Below are positions 11,505-22,964 of a stretch of DNA of 64,000 nucleotides, one piece after another. Origin of the DNA: Bisporella sp. PMI_857. Taxonomy: Eukaryota > Ascomycota > Leotiomycetes > Helotiales > Helotiaceae. A model generated the notes under the pieces. That model worked only from the letters and a program-made list of their open reading frames with translations. It made no database searches and had not been told where the DNA came from. Each line of letters opens with the position of its first letter. Positions within the stretch are counted from its first letter, which is position 1. Location of the stretch: contig JAJSPD010000108.1 in assembly GCA_021307315.1 (NCBI GenBank), positions 46,858 through 110,857 of the forward strand, in the 5' to 3' direction. The position numbers and the translations under genes were made by a program.

Positions 11505-12625
11505 ATGCTTCTCGGCTCGATCCTTTTTATCATCTCCCTCGCCGCGGCGAGCGCTATACCTCGTGCTGATGGCGCCTGTACCAACCCGGCCGTTCGGAAG
11601 GAGTGGCGCGAGCTCACCGACGCCGAAAGGGTCGAGTACCTCCGTGCCGCCGTTTGCCTGCGCGGGCTGCCCAAAGAGAAGTACCCCGACGTCGACGTCG
11701 TCACCACGCGCCTGGACGACTTGGTCTACACCCACTTTACACTCAACTCGCAAATCCACTTCGTGGCCAACTTCCTTCCGTGGCACCGCTGGTATGTCAA
11801 GCTGCACGAGGACCTGCTGCGCACCGAATGCGGCTTCAACGGTACCCAGCCTTACTGGGACTGGAGCATAGACGCCGACGCCGAGAACACGCCCAACTCC
11901 CCTCTCTTTGACCCCGTCACCGGCTTCGGCGGCGACGGCAAGCGCACCAGCAGCGACGAACTGGGCTTCCAGCGTTGCGTGGTCGATGGCCCCTTTGCCA
12001 ATACGAACCTGACGTTGGGTATGGGGTGGCCATACGTAAATGACAACAGCAACCGCCTGCACTGCTTCACGCGCGAGTTCAACGGCGGTATGGGCACCGA
12101 TGCAAATGGCAACTCCATTATTGGCGACATGCAGGCAGGCGCATACAACTCCAGAGTCATGAACACCATTTACGCCTTCGACAATTTTCCCGCCATGGTT
12201 GGCATGCTCGAGGGATTGCCGCACGCACAGAGTTCGTATTTTTTTTCTAACTTGCATTACCTAGAATGTACTAACACATCTGCAGTCCACAGCATCATCT
12301 TTGGCGACATGGGCCCCGCCACCTCGCCCAATGAGCCTCTCTTTTTCCTGCACCACAGCAACATCGACCGCGCCTGGGCTAAGGTATGCCTCATCTGTTA
12401 TTTTTTGCTAGCGAAGAGTGCAACTGCTAACCCCGGCCACAGTGGCAGGGCCGTAATGCTACCCGTCTGGCCGATTATGCCGGCTTCCAAGACGCCGACA
12501 AGACAATTCCGGCCTCAATCACCGATACTATGCCTGTTATGGAGCTTTCCGATAATGAACCTATTGTTAAGGACTATATGGACACTCAAGCCGGCCCTCT
12601 GTGCTATACTTACTCGTCTATGTAA
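11505..12625 (+). CDS. Secreted short tyrosinase (polyphenol oxidase), 335 aa
   Basis: Exons 11505-12231, 12286-12383 and 12443-12625 give 335 residues. Tyrosinases oxidise phenols to o-quinones at a two-copper centre. A signal peptide (MLLGSILFIISLAAASAI) precedes the catalytic domain. CuA ligands are H77, H85 (IHFVANFLPWHR) and H94; CuB ligands are H240 and H244 (HAQIH, formed only by splicing) and H266 in LFFLHHSNIDRAW. The protein stops soon after CuB, at LCYTYSSM, so it lacks the C-terminal lid domain of fungal pro-tyrosinases; it resembles short secreted tyrosinases. Exon 1 is GC-rich and C/G-ending in codons, unlike the AT-rich flanks. Both introns have GT-AG borders and preserve the frame. 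A long minus-strand open frame over exon 1 is only its shadow. Confidence 0.9.
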
Positions 12626-14589
12626 ATGTTGTTGTGGTGAGCTGGGCATATAGCACATTTAACCGGCAAGGAGCCTTAATTGAGTTTATTCTGAAGGATC
12701 CAAGGGCCTATACTTCTCATGACCGATGAAAGACGCATCGAAACAATCATGAAAAGCGACTGGTATAATTAGAGTCGAGCATAGAATCGCGTTTTCCTGC
12801 TGGAATAGCTTTTTTTGCTCTAGCGTGTAAAATTAAAATAGATTACAAGCTAATATTATCGAAAAAGGCCAGATACAAAAAGCCTAACACCCAAGTTACT
12901 TACACGTTGATTGAAAACTACATTAAACTATTAATTAACGTTAAAGCGATTTTTGATTTTTCTTTTACGCTTTATAAATGATTTTTATAGCTATTGACTT
13001 ATTTCTTTCACGACTGGGGTACAATATCCAATACTGTAGTCTAGACTAAGGTGGTTTATAATAACAGCGAGTGCGGTACGTGCTGATCTATAAGCAATGT
13101 TTACTGAGGCGGTGTTTTATTATTGGAATCTACCCTAACTGTTGGAACCCATGTAACTAGTCACGTGAAGAGTTGTGGGTCCTCTCGGGACCTGCAACCT
13201 CTTCGCGGCACGTAGCTTAGAACACAACAACAATCGACACATCTTACACCTGACGCCAACGAGCATACTAAGTGAAATCACTAGTCTGCCCGGCGACTCG
13301 TGAGATGCAGTCGACCGACACTAACAATGATTTCCAAATCTGAGAACAGCACTCTTCAATTTATGAAGTGTCGATTTTGATCTGCTGGGCTTAACATGCT
13401 AGAATTCGGGATAGATTATTTTGATGTAGTCGCACGACTCTTATGACCTCTTTTAGCAAGTAGATAGATCTAATATCAGCAATCCCACAAATGCGCAAGT
13501 ACATGAGCCGGACTAGTTACGTCCCCGCTTGACTCACAGCTCTAGTGTCGTTCGAGGGTACACCAATCTTGAGGCACTGAAATTGAAAACCTTAAAAATT
13601 ATGAAGGCGCGACTTCAGCTCTGCATATTTGCAGAAGCCAAAATATCGCATGAAAGTGGGGATTTCAACCGCCAAGATCTCGACGATCTGACGTTTTAAC
13701 GAGATGTGGATTAGACGTGTATGAAGGCAATTGATCAGCGAGTACAATTCGTGAAGTTGATGTATGTGAAAAAGGATGTTGTTGATGGATGCTCTGCTCG
13801 AGGGCGTGGAGCCTCTAAAACGTATGATTACGTGATCTCGTCGGACACAAATGTATACCGTTCTGAGAATTGCAGGGGTATTTTATCCGCCTAGAATTTT
13901 CGATCCGATTATAACCCTCAACATGGCTTTTACTCTAAAAGTTTCAAGGGACGGTTGCATGTCCCAGCTGTTGCGTCGCAAAGTTTCTAATCAAAACGTA
14001 CACCACTTATTATCGCAGTAGTAGATAGAGTGGTCGAGCTTCCTGACCAATCATGGTCGGAATGTCCCATACCCAACCCGTCCCGAACCCGCAGTTTCCG
14101 TTCGGGGTGGTTTGAGGACAGAGCTTCCACGTTACCTCCCCACTTTCTCATTATTCACTTGCAGTCTCCACCACTACAAAGATACTCGTCCCACTAACGG
14201 CGTCACTAAATCTGCACGCAATCGCATAATTAGCACCGACACCTTTAGCGCTGCTCGTCAAAATAATGCCCTCCTTAGCCTAGAGACAAAGCCTAGGGGT
14301 ATGGCACGTGATGACTAAAACTCTCATGCCTGAGGCATAAACTAGATCCCTTGCACGTAGTTGAGAATATAATACCTTTATAGCCCTCCACTTTTCGGAC
14401 CTATTCATTGTGACATGGACAAACCGCGGGATGGATAGGTACCGGCTAGGTCGAGGCATCCTATGCCCCGGGCACAGCAGCTGGTAGGGCAAGGGCTAAA
14501 TGGAATTGACTCGATCCAATTTTGATTACACAGGAGGAATTATGGACAGGAATTGTGGATAGGATGATGTCTTCATGACCAGGCCGAGC
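12626..14589. other. 2 kb intergenic region, AT-rich at left
   Basis: No gene is supported. Bases 12780-13010 are AT-rich and rich in TTAACG/GCTAA-type words, resembling RIP-treated repeat DNA. Between 13100 and 14500 only short chance frames are found. Confidence 0.5.
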
Positions 14590-16107
14590 TTAATTCCAAC
14601 CCAAGGAATTTTCCGCAATCATAGGTGCGGATATCTCATTGGCGCGCACACCACTGGCACGCGTACGCACACTTGATGGCTCTGAGCCTTGACGGCGATG
14701 GTAGATCATTTCGGATCTTTTGGATGATGGCACCCTTCCACCTTTCATCAAGAGGGGCACTGCTGTCACTCTAATTGGTGATCGACCCCTTTCCTCCTCT
14801 TCCACACTCCCAGGACTTTTAGCCTGAGATTCATAGCCTCTCAACCCTTTCGGTCTATTGTGCCACGCCGACATTATGCGTGGTATGATTAATGTAATCA
14901 TGATGGTGACTAGAAGTGCAGAAACTGCTCCCACGGGGTACCACCTGGGACTAATGGTCGTGATACTAAAAATGGCCTGTGAACCTTTTAGCTTTGTTAA
15001 GGCGCCGAAGCGGATGACTTACAGCCACGAGTGATACCGGTAAGAAGACGAATCCCATGTAGGTTAGTCGAGCGACGGACTGGCCAATCGAGATCTGCTC
15101 GACAGAAACTATCATGGCCATCAAATTTTGCAATTGCTCGAGTATTCCTTGTACAACCAGAAGATCATGACTCAAAGCTTTGTCCATTTGGTTGCACCTT
15201 GAGATAAAGCCGACTTCAGCAGCATCTTGCTCAAGGCAACGAAATTCGAGATACCTCTCTGGTGCGAGATATATGATTTCTTTGAGCGAGTTTTGTTGTA
15301 TTAGCAGTGACTCCCGCAACAGAATGTTGGTTGCCATTGCTCTATTCAACCTCCGCATACGTTGAAGTACATTGCCTGTGAAATTCTCCTTGTTAACTTC
15401 GATGCTTCTGTCCTTCAGCTCCCAAGCGGCTGCATTCCAGATACCTACCCAGTCTGAAAGAATGATATTCAGGTCATGGTAAATCCACTCGGGACATGCG
15501 GCAAGCCGTTGCCATCGACGTTGACTGGAGTAGTGTTGTTGAACACGGAGAACGTCTGATGTCAACCACTTGCCGAAAACTAGGACTGCAGAGCTAGAGC
15601 GAGAAACAGCACCCGACCAAACAGCAAATGGCCAAGATTGGACCTCAGCATCAGCCAGGATATACATCGGCTGGCTTTGTCGGAGGAGGGGATCCTTTAC
15701 AAGGCGCACATAGTTGTGCACAAATGATAATTTATGGATGTCATCCCATTCTGGTACCGTTGACGATCCTGGAGAGAATGCACCCGTAGACCGAAGATAG
15801 TTGAGCAAAGAAGGTGGGAAATTGTCAAAGCTGTCCCATCTCACCTCAGAACTACCTAGGCAATTTACAAGACTGCATACACCTTAGTCAAGAACGGAAC
15901 TGTCATTGTCAGGGGAGAGTTAAGACAATAGACTTCTACGTACCAAAGGAACATGCCGACTTCATAAGGTCGGTCAAAGCTGGTTATAAAAGAATCTATC
16001 GGTGCAGCTGAGCTACACTCACAGACCAGGCTTGAGGTGACTGGTGACCAGTGGCATGCATATATCCCTGCAGGAGGTGTAGGCGAGGCTGGGAATTGAG
16101 TAGCCAT
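14590..16107 (-). CDS. CorA-like divalent cation transporter-type membrane protein (459 aa)
   Basis: Three exons (16107-15944, 15851-15023, 14976-14590) join in phase across introns of 92 and 46 nt to give 459 residues. The N-terminal two thirds is soluble (LLNYLRSTGAFSP, then WIYHDLNIILSDW). It leads into a long helical part (QRMRRLNRAMATNILLRESLL) and two adjacent membrane segments, LTYMGFVFLPVSLVA and, after the last intron, VGAVSALLVTIMITLII. This two-helix ending is the CorA layout, but the Gly-Met-Asn selectivity motif is replaced by a sequence around IFSITT, so magnesium transport is unproven. The cytoplasmic tail is rich in Ser, Arg and Glu. Many fungi carry such CorA-like proteins of unknown role beside HET-type genes. 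Confidence 0.75.
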
Positions 16108-18804
16108 ACTATTTGGTCTTATCTTTCTCAGTTGCGCGATGTTTCTGATGTATGACTAGATATCAACATTACGACGTGTGATGTGATGAAATGTAGCTTT
16201 TATGTGAACCGAGATTTAGGCGTAAGCCACCAGCGCCATGATGGCTGTGCAATGTACCACACTTTGGCAGAACGCAAGGCTGACACTATAACCTGATGAA
16301 GGCACTCTAGAACATAAAATCGAGCCGTTTTTTTTAAATAAAAAACATAACAGTCTACTGCTTAGCAATCCAAAGTTATACACTTTTATAAGATCATTTT
16401 TATATCTAATGTAAAATAAACCGTAATGTCACGGTCACGGGTCCCAGGACACTATAAGGTCCCGGGAGGCGGCTTTTGGGAAGGTACTGATGCCCAGGAC
16501 TAGGAAGGTGCTTAGGACACTATACTATCGTTATAAGGAGTTATTAAGCTACTAGCAAAAACAGTGAAAATTGCGTATGTAAATTTTTGATTGCGGTAAT
16601 TAACTTGTAGTCACTGAGCGACAATTTTCGTAGCTCAATCAAAGAGCATACAGTTTATTTTACGTTATATATAGTGAAGACAAGTAATTAGTTTTGTGGT
16701 ATAATACTGAAAGCGCTATACGCATATTTTTGCGCCTTGTTTCCTCCATGTTTATAGCGCAAAATTTGGCCTCCCTCGCGCTAGCACATCCACTGCACTG
16801 TCACTTGATAAACGCTAACGTCGATAAAAAACATCCTAACAGCCAGTGTAACTGTTTCGTCGGCGCTTGATAGACGGAAAAGCAGAAATTGGCTTGAAAG
16901 CTACTCTATTAGAGGAATCCTAACTTTCACAAAAGTTGGAAAGCCACTATCTTTTCGACTATTCAAGTCACGATACTGTAGAAGAAAGCTGACAGTTAAA
17001 CAAGCCATGATTCTTCGCGAAATGCCACCACGCACACTTCTGTCTTTTCCAGAGGTCAACCACGCATGTCTTTGCAGGTTCCAGCATTCCGAGAAGAGTA
17101 AAGCTCAACTTTGCGGCAACGACAAAAATTCATCAGATCTTCTAGGTACCTCTCCTTCACCAACTTGAAACACTTGGCTGGATAAATAGGCTCCTGAAAA
17201 GATTCTTGCAGTCCTCTCCTTAGAAGCTTTCATTCTGGCCGGTTTTCATAATATACTATAGTCCTTTAACTAGCCCTTCCCAAAGCCGATAAAAAGTCCT
17301 AACCCATATGCATTTATCCATAGTGCGAAACGATTCACCTTACACAACTAGTCGGCCATTAAGCAAATACCTTTACATCTAAAAATAGTATTATTCAGAC
17401 GATTTAAAAGGTGAATTCCACGATAGATTTAAAGGAAAACAAAAAAACAAGCAAATTGAAGTGCTGCTCTACAGCCGCTCGAAGGTCACTCATGCCCCGT
17501 TAACTCAGTTGCCATTTCAGCTGACAGCAAAGTAAAGCAGGACTTATCTGTATCAAGCGATTGGGTAGTACTATAGAAAGAGTAATATCAGGCAAGGTCA
17601 AATCCAAAGTTCTGTCCCTAAACATTGTATCTTGTGGAAGTGCTATAGTCCCCCTATTCAGCGGCTGCCTCCTACTTTTCCACAAGGACAGCTTAGATTA
17701 AAAGTCGCTTCTGGTTAAATACAAAAGCCATTGGTTCCGTCAGCATGGTCCATAATAATTCAAGTCGTCTACACATCAGGTTCATATTCTGATTCAAGAC
17801 CGATTCTTGAATATCTATATTCAAAAAGACCAAAAAAAGTCGTAGAGTCTCGCAGTCATTTTCAAGCACCCTCGTCTAGTGGAAAGCCAAGGTCAGCGAA
17901 GTCTGTGTCGATGAAAATGCACGGATCCGCAGGCTCTGCTCTGCTTAAGTTGTAGTATCCCATAAGTATTCCAGCTAGAATCAGGCTAATGTAGTGTTCT
18001 CTTATTTGCAGCCCAAAACATGCAATAACTTTAGTGTGCATCGCAACATATACTGCTCTTAAGTGCGGCCTCTTGACCCCGTTCCTCAAACTTTTAATTG
18101 ATGCAGATCCGATCGACACCGAAAAGTGAGCGAGCAAGTAGCTCTCTCCGGTAGACCCTCGCCAACACTTATTCTCCACTAGTTCTTCTCTGAGGCATGA
18201 CAAACACTAATTAAGTATCACTGAATAAAATCTCATATTAGGACAAACTCGAAACTCTCGTGATCCCCCATTTTGTCTTTTAGCACTGATCGCCATATCG
18301 TGTAATCCTCTGAATTTATCAGTCAGAGAGGATCGCAGATATTACCTGCGAGCTGAGGTGCGAGCACAACCCTGCTACGGTTATTGGGTATGCTCGCATC
18401 TTAGTAGCTTTAGCATTCCCTTTTTCCTGCACGGCTAGAGTTTTCCAGACCTCTCGCCTGGTGAAGTTTGGGATTTCATAAGGCAAGATTATGATTGATA
18501 ACTGATTCTCATGGAATAACTTCACACGTATTCGCTACAACGGGCCTGCTCAACATCACAGATTAGGAGCTTAAGTTATAGTAAGGTAGGGAAAGCAGAT
18601 ATCATTCTTGCATGCAATGAATTGTTAGCCGCAGACTTTCTCAGCGATGACATGCGATTACAATAAGAAATTAATAGTGACCCTGCCTAAAAAGCTAGTA
18701 AGAACAACGGATGCTTCTTCAGAAAGATGATGCGTTGACTTTCACAACCGTCACAGTCCCAGTCTTTCCTTCGCCGCTTTGAAAAAGCTTGCAGTTAATA
18801 CTGT
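16108..18804. other. 2.7 kb intergenic region with possible repeat remnants
   Basis: Bases 16310-16720 are AT-rich and include a GGTCCCGGGAGG-type GC island at ~16465 and T/A runs near 16330, suggesting old mobile DNA. A 113-codon minus-strand frame (18203-17862) shows no known motif and is not called as a gene. Confidence 0.45.
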
Positions 18805-20465
18805 TCATTCCTCGACTTCCAATTTCTCCCTATGATTTGATAATGGGTTAGCAGATTCAAGAACCATCTTGCTTCGGAGAGTAAAACGGAGCGAGCAAGA
18901 ATACTTACCGAGACACCGAAGAAAGCCGATCAAAATCGGTAGAACGGCAGAGATAGCCAGGACTTGGCCCAGGCTCCAGCCGTCTAGAAACCAGCTCTTG
19001 TTTTGTATAGTCAGTAATTCATTTCGGAAGCGCCAGTAGAAGACGAGAAGCGTCCAAGTTCCACCCGCAAATATAACCATATCCAAACAAGCCAAAGTGT
19101 CCGAAGCACAGCGATATATCGGGTTGTTCCTCTCCCATCGATCTAAACTTCTATGAAATTTTCGTTTTTCTTCATGGCTAGCGTGCTGGTGCTCGCGGTT
19201 GAAGTTTCTCTCCTTTCCTTGGCCAATGAGGCATCTGACTAAAAACGGGGTCAGGACCCTGACGGCACAGCAGGCCACCAATATAATTAAGGTCTTCCTG
19301 AGATTGCTCTCGGTCAGAGTATACTGGAAGTCGCAAATAGTGTTAGAGTATTTCTCAAAACCAGGTCCTTGGTATCGAGAGTAGAAATAAATGAATATGG
19401 CAAATACACAGATCAAATGGAGGCTGGCAAAGACCAGAAACTCAGAGACTGAAGTTGACTTGGTACGCCGACGAGGTGGCCGCTGATTATAGTGTGCATC
19501 ATTATCGGAATTGCTCGATAATTTTTTCTGTATTCGGCGCAGGCATGCACCAACTCTGTATGCCCATAGGGATGAGCTTAAGGAACATGCCACAAACCAG
19601 CCTGCCAATAAAAGGTCTTTTCGGAACATAAGTCTGAGACGACTTCCTGCGAAATAGTGTACAAGAAGAGCAACCGGCAAGGCTAGATTAAAAACTACTA
19701 TGGTGTCGGAAAACCCGTCAAAAGCGTCTTTGACACTGGAATAGATAATTCGAAGAAGAGATTTAGGTTGTTGCTGTTGAGCCCGGTGGCGACGATTGGA
19801 TCCGTCACAGCACAGAATGTGAGAGCCTTCAAGAAGTACGATGGCTGAGTAGAGAGCTAAAGTAGCAGCTTGGAAGGAAAGGAAGACAGACATCTGTACG
19901 TTGATTTTGATTAGCCTCCGTGGGCTTTCTGGCAACCACTAAAGGAAATTTGGGTAAGACTTACTCCCGGGCCATTCAGGTCTGCAAGCTGGTCCGACTC
20001 TACGCCGATACGGCAAGTTTCGTTTTTGCAAAATCGAGACGGTTGATCAATGACGAAGTTAAAGTAGGGAATGTTGAGATTCATGGTTTTGTCGCTATCA
20101 TTAAATGTCTTGATGGTGTTGGCATAAAGCAAACGGCTTTGGTATTCCCAATCGAGAATCTCGCCAACCGTGGGAACAAGCTTTAGAGATGGCGGAAGAG
20201 CGTTGCGGAAGTATGCCTCAGTAGCGTTCTCTCCGAGTGAAGATGGGATCCAGAAAGTGGCATTGTATCTGCTGTCAGTCCTGTTGGAAACAGTATTGAA
20301 GGGGCCTATGTCCATGTCAAACCATGAACGAAAGAAGTCGGCAACAAGGCTACAGTTTGACGAGAAGTTGAGTGATTGAAAGGGCGGCGGTGACCATTGG
20401 ATTTGGGTAGTAAGTGTATCGTCAAGAGCCATGACGCCTGTGAGAAAAAAAAGACTGGAAAGCAA
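18805..20465 (-). CDS. Fungal polytopic membrane protein of unknown function (529 aa)
   Basis: Exon 1 (20465-19965) and exon 2 (19893-18805) join in phase over a 71 nt intron. Exon 1 encodes a signal-like N-terminus (MLSSLFFLTGVMA) and an extracellular part with several N-glycosylation sites (NFSSN, NATFW, NDSD) and a Cys pair around FCKNETCRIG. The junction LNGPG|MSVFLSFQAATLALY fits a family in which a short Cys-containing ectodomain is followed by about seven helices. Several helices can be seen: TLALYSAIVLL, VVFNLALPVALLVHYFA, LLAGWFVACSLSSSLW, FASLHLICVFAIFIYFY, LIILVACCAVRVL and VLAISAVLPILIGFL. A second spliced end is possible: donor GTAAGT at 18908, acceptor at 18830, stop at 18795, giving 506 aa. 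The function is unknown. Confidence 0.7.
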
Positions 20466-20898
20466 AAGTATTGGCGATAAAGGTGAAGGAGATTGGGGAG
20501 AAGGTTTAAAATGATAAACATGATGCTAGGCCTCACAACATCTTTTTATCATTGCAAATGTGAAACAGGAGTGAGGCACAAGGTCAATACAAATATAGAA
20601 TGCTACCGCTGGGCCTTACTTAAAGCCTCCTCGACTTCACCAGATGTCTGAAGACAGCCCAACAAACTGTGGTGGTATGTGGCTTGTGCCAAGCTAATTT
20701 GTCAGTGGTTGTGCGTAATTGTTCCACAACATGAATCGCGATAGGCGCTTCTCGACAACCAGTGTGGTCGCCTGTTTAAAGCCTCTCATTTTTACAGATC
20801 CATTAGTTGTTCAGCTGGCCTGGCTGCGACTTCCCTTCACAAGATGGCCCTCGAGAACAGTCGACTCGTCGGTACACGTAACAAAGCACGACCCGAAC

Positions 20899-21016
20899 AT
20901 TGACCACCACATATAAGCGTAGAGTGGTCGATAATGTGTGGTATTCACTAACATTCGTGGGACGATCGAGTGACGCGAGGCTGGCTAGTACAGCACCAAT
21001 AAAATCGTTGAAGGTT
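20899..21016 (-). repeat. Dispersed repeat copy 1 (possible relic of a coding sequence)
   Basis: This is nearly the same sequence as 25460-25584, in the same orientation, from ATTGAC...TAAGCGTAGAG through GATAATGTGTG and TAACATTCGTG to ATCGTTGAAGGTT. On the minus strand both copies read an open peptide ending in TNVSEYHTLSTTLRL. The copies differ mainly by substitutions and by a 6-base length difference that keeps the frame. No known element or domain is recognised. Confidence 0.8.
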
Positions 21017-22804
21017 GGCTATGCTCTTTGCGGGCGGCGGTCACCGTTGTACACGTTAAGTTGTGGATTGGTTAGCGCGCAGCAAGCGTACGGGACGGAA
21101 CAGACCTCAGCCTCCCCCAAGTTTAAATGTAACTTCCCCAGTTATAACGCCACTATGCTTACTGGTTTCCTGTTTTACCGCGTTCCGAAATTTCATTCGC
21201 TTCGCAACGTATTCTAGAAATTGACCGCTGTAGCCGCCAGAACCAAGTTAGTCCCATGTATGCCACTTATCCCCGTAGTAAGCCAGCCGCTTCTGCTGCC
21301 CGTTATTCTATCTACCTGGCTAGAACCCATTTCTGGCCATCCCACCATTCAGCATACCCAAGTCAAACCTTCACTCTAAGTTTGCGTGTTTGAGGTTGCT
21401 TGCTGCCGACCTTCCATTGTCCTCCTCAGGGCTCGGGAAGGGAACCCATTCCAAGTGCCATCATCGTGAGCATGAATCGACAATACTCTAGCCCCTCCTT
21501 CGGTATGATAGCCAACCGTAACAACTTTCTTATTGTTTGTCGGGTCCTTACTAGATCGATGAGGATTCACGCCCCTGTGGTTTGACGTTTTAGAACCTAG
21601 TGGTCAATCATTAAGTAGAACGACTTTGGGAAGCGTACTGGATGTATGCTGTTTTAACTCGAGGTAGCTGTTTCAAAAAGCGTCAACCAGAAGGTGTAAG
21701 CAAGACAGTTAAGGAGAGCCCACCCTTTCCTCAATCGATCGGCTGGCTTTTTCCACCGTATCTGCAAAGCCCACTCCAGCGCGTTGCTCTAACTTATCAA
21801 TTGAACTTCCCATGTATCTCACCGCCAAAGTGCTGGTGGTACGAAACATTTTAGAGTGTGTTAAAGATACCGATTGGACTCTGTATTTGAAGTGGGGAAG
21901 GTACGATACAGATAGTTCAAGTAACATGCTAAGTTGGACAGTCTTGCTATTTGCAGAGAGAAAAGGTTGATGTTGGCTTAATTCTGTATTATGCCAGCAC
22001 AATGGCAAGCCTGGTTATTCGCAATGTTCAAACAAGCCTGCAACGTCCGAATTAGATTTCATATTCGAGCCGAATCTCGAATCCGAGTGTATTGGTCCTC
22101 AGCAGGCAGATATCATAACCACCAGCTATGAATGGAGCTTAGAGCCTTCGAGTAGGTTGGATCTCTAAGCCCGACCTGCCTTTAAAGGTGAGTGGCCAGA
22201 GCAGGCCAGTGAAAGCAATAGTATTGCGGCGTCTTGGCATGCAGCGCCATAGTACGTATAGTATCGAATTTTCAATATTATGCTAGTATTAGTATAGGAT
22301 TCTCGTAACAAACTTAGTTTCAATAAAAATTCTAGTACGATACTATACAGTGATAATACTACATATTGCTAAAACTAGTTTTGCAAAAGTTTTATGTATA
22401 TTTTTTGCATTAGTAAATATTATTTATATAAAAATTTGCAAAGAATTAAACAACTATGCGTAGTGTGTAGTAATACGTTATACTACGATATAATATAAGA
22501 TTGCTGATTTTAGTTAACATACATATGCAAAGTAAAAATTCTCTATTACACAGTGTGTAGTATAGCATTTAGGGGTCGATATATCATGGTAATATTATTT
22601 CTTTCACTGGAGCAGGCACCGCGTGTGAAATTAGACATTTTGTTGCATCTTGCCACAGCTTCAGATCTGATAGGGAAGCGCTAAATAAGATGTAGTGGTA
22701 GGTTGGACAAGATATGTACGAATATGTAATGGCGCATAGGCACTGAATAGCCATATTTAAGCGAGAACTTCGAATCTAAAAAGGGCCAGACCAATTTTTC
22801 AAGT

Positions 22805-22830
22805 GGGTCATGTGACTAATTACATGACCC
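22805..22830. promoter_or_regulatory. Dyad: 9 bp inverted repeat with 8 nt spacer upstream of the kinase gene
   Basis: GGGTCATGT (22805-22813) is mirrored by ACATGACCC (22822-22830). It lies about 135 bases before the kinase start codon, so it could be a binding site for a dimeric regulator. No factor can be named. Confidence 0.35.
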
Positions 22831-22964
22831 GATGATCCTAGCCAACCAATATCCGCTGTTGTTGCCTAAAGCCATAGCCTAGCCTAAGGCCAGAGTCAAG
22901 CGCGATCACTTCTTAGTATACATAGGGCAGGGATATCGAGACAACCTTACAAACATCTCTGCTC

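Larger units (their letters stand above)
20466..22964. other. 2.5 kb intergenic region with repeat copy and AT-rich block
   Basis: This contains one copy of a dispersed repeat (20899-21016, listed separately) and a very AT-rich block at 22250-22570 with repeated TAGTATA/AGTATAG words. No gene is supported; frames at 21640-22010 are chance. Confidence 0.5.

Noticed and set aside
11481..12257. 258-codon minus-strand open frame over the tyrosinase
   Set aside because: It mirrors GC-rich tyrosinase exon 1; the plus frame has all copper ligands and sensible introns. The minus frame has no motif.
1830..12625. Kexin-like protease plus tyrosinase as a dikaritin (ustiloxin-type) RiPP cluster
   Set aside because: The kexin is broken, the two are 9 kb apart with an unrelated HET gene between, and no UstYa protein pair or repeat-bearing secreted precursor peptide was found.
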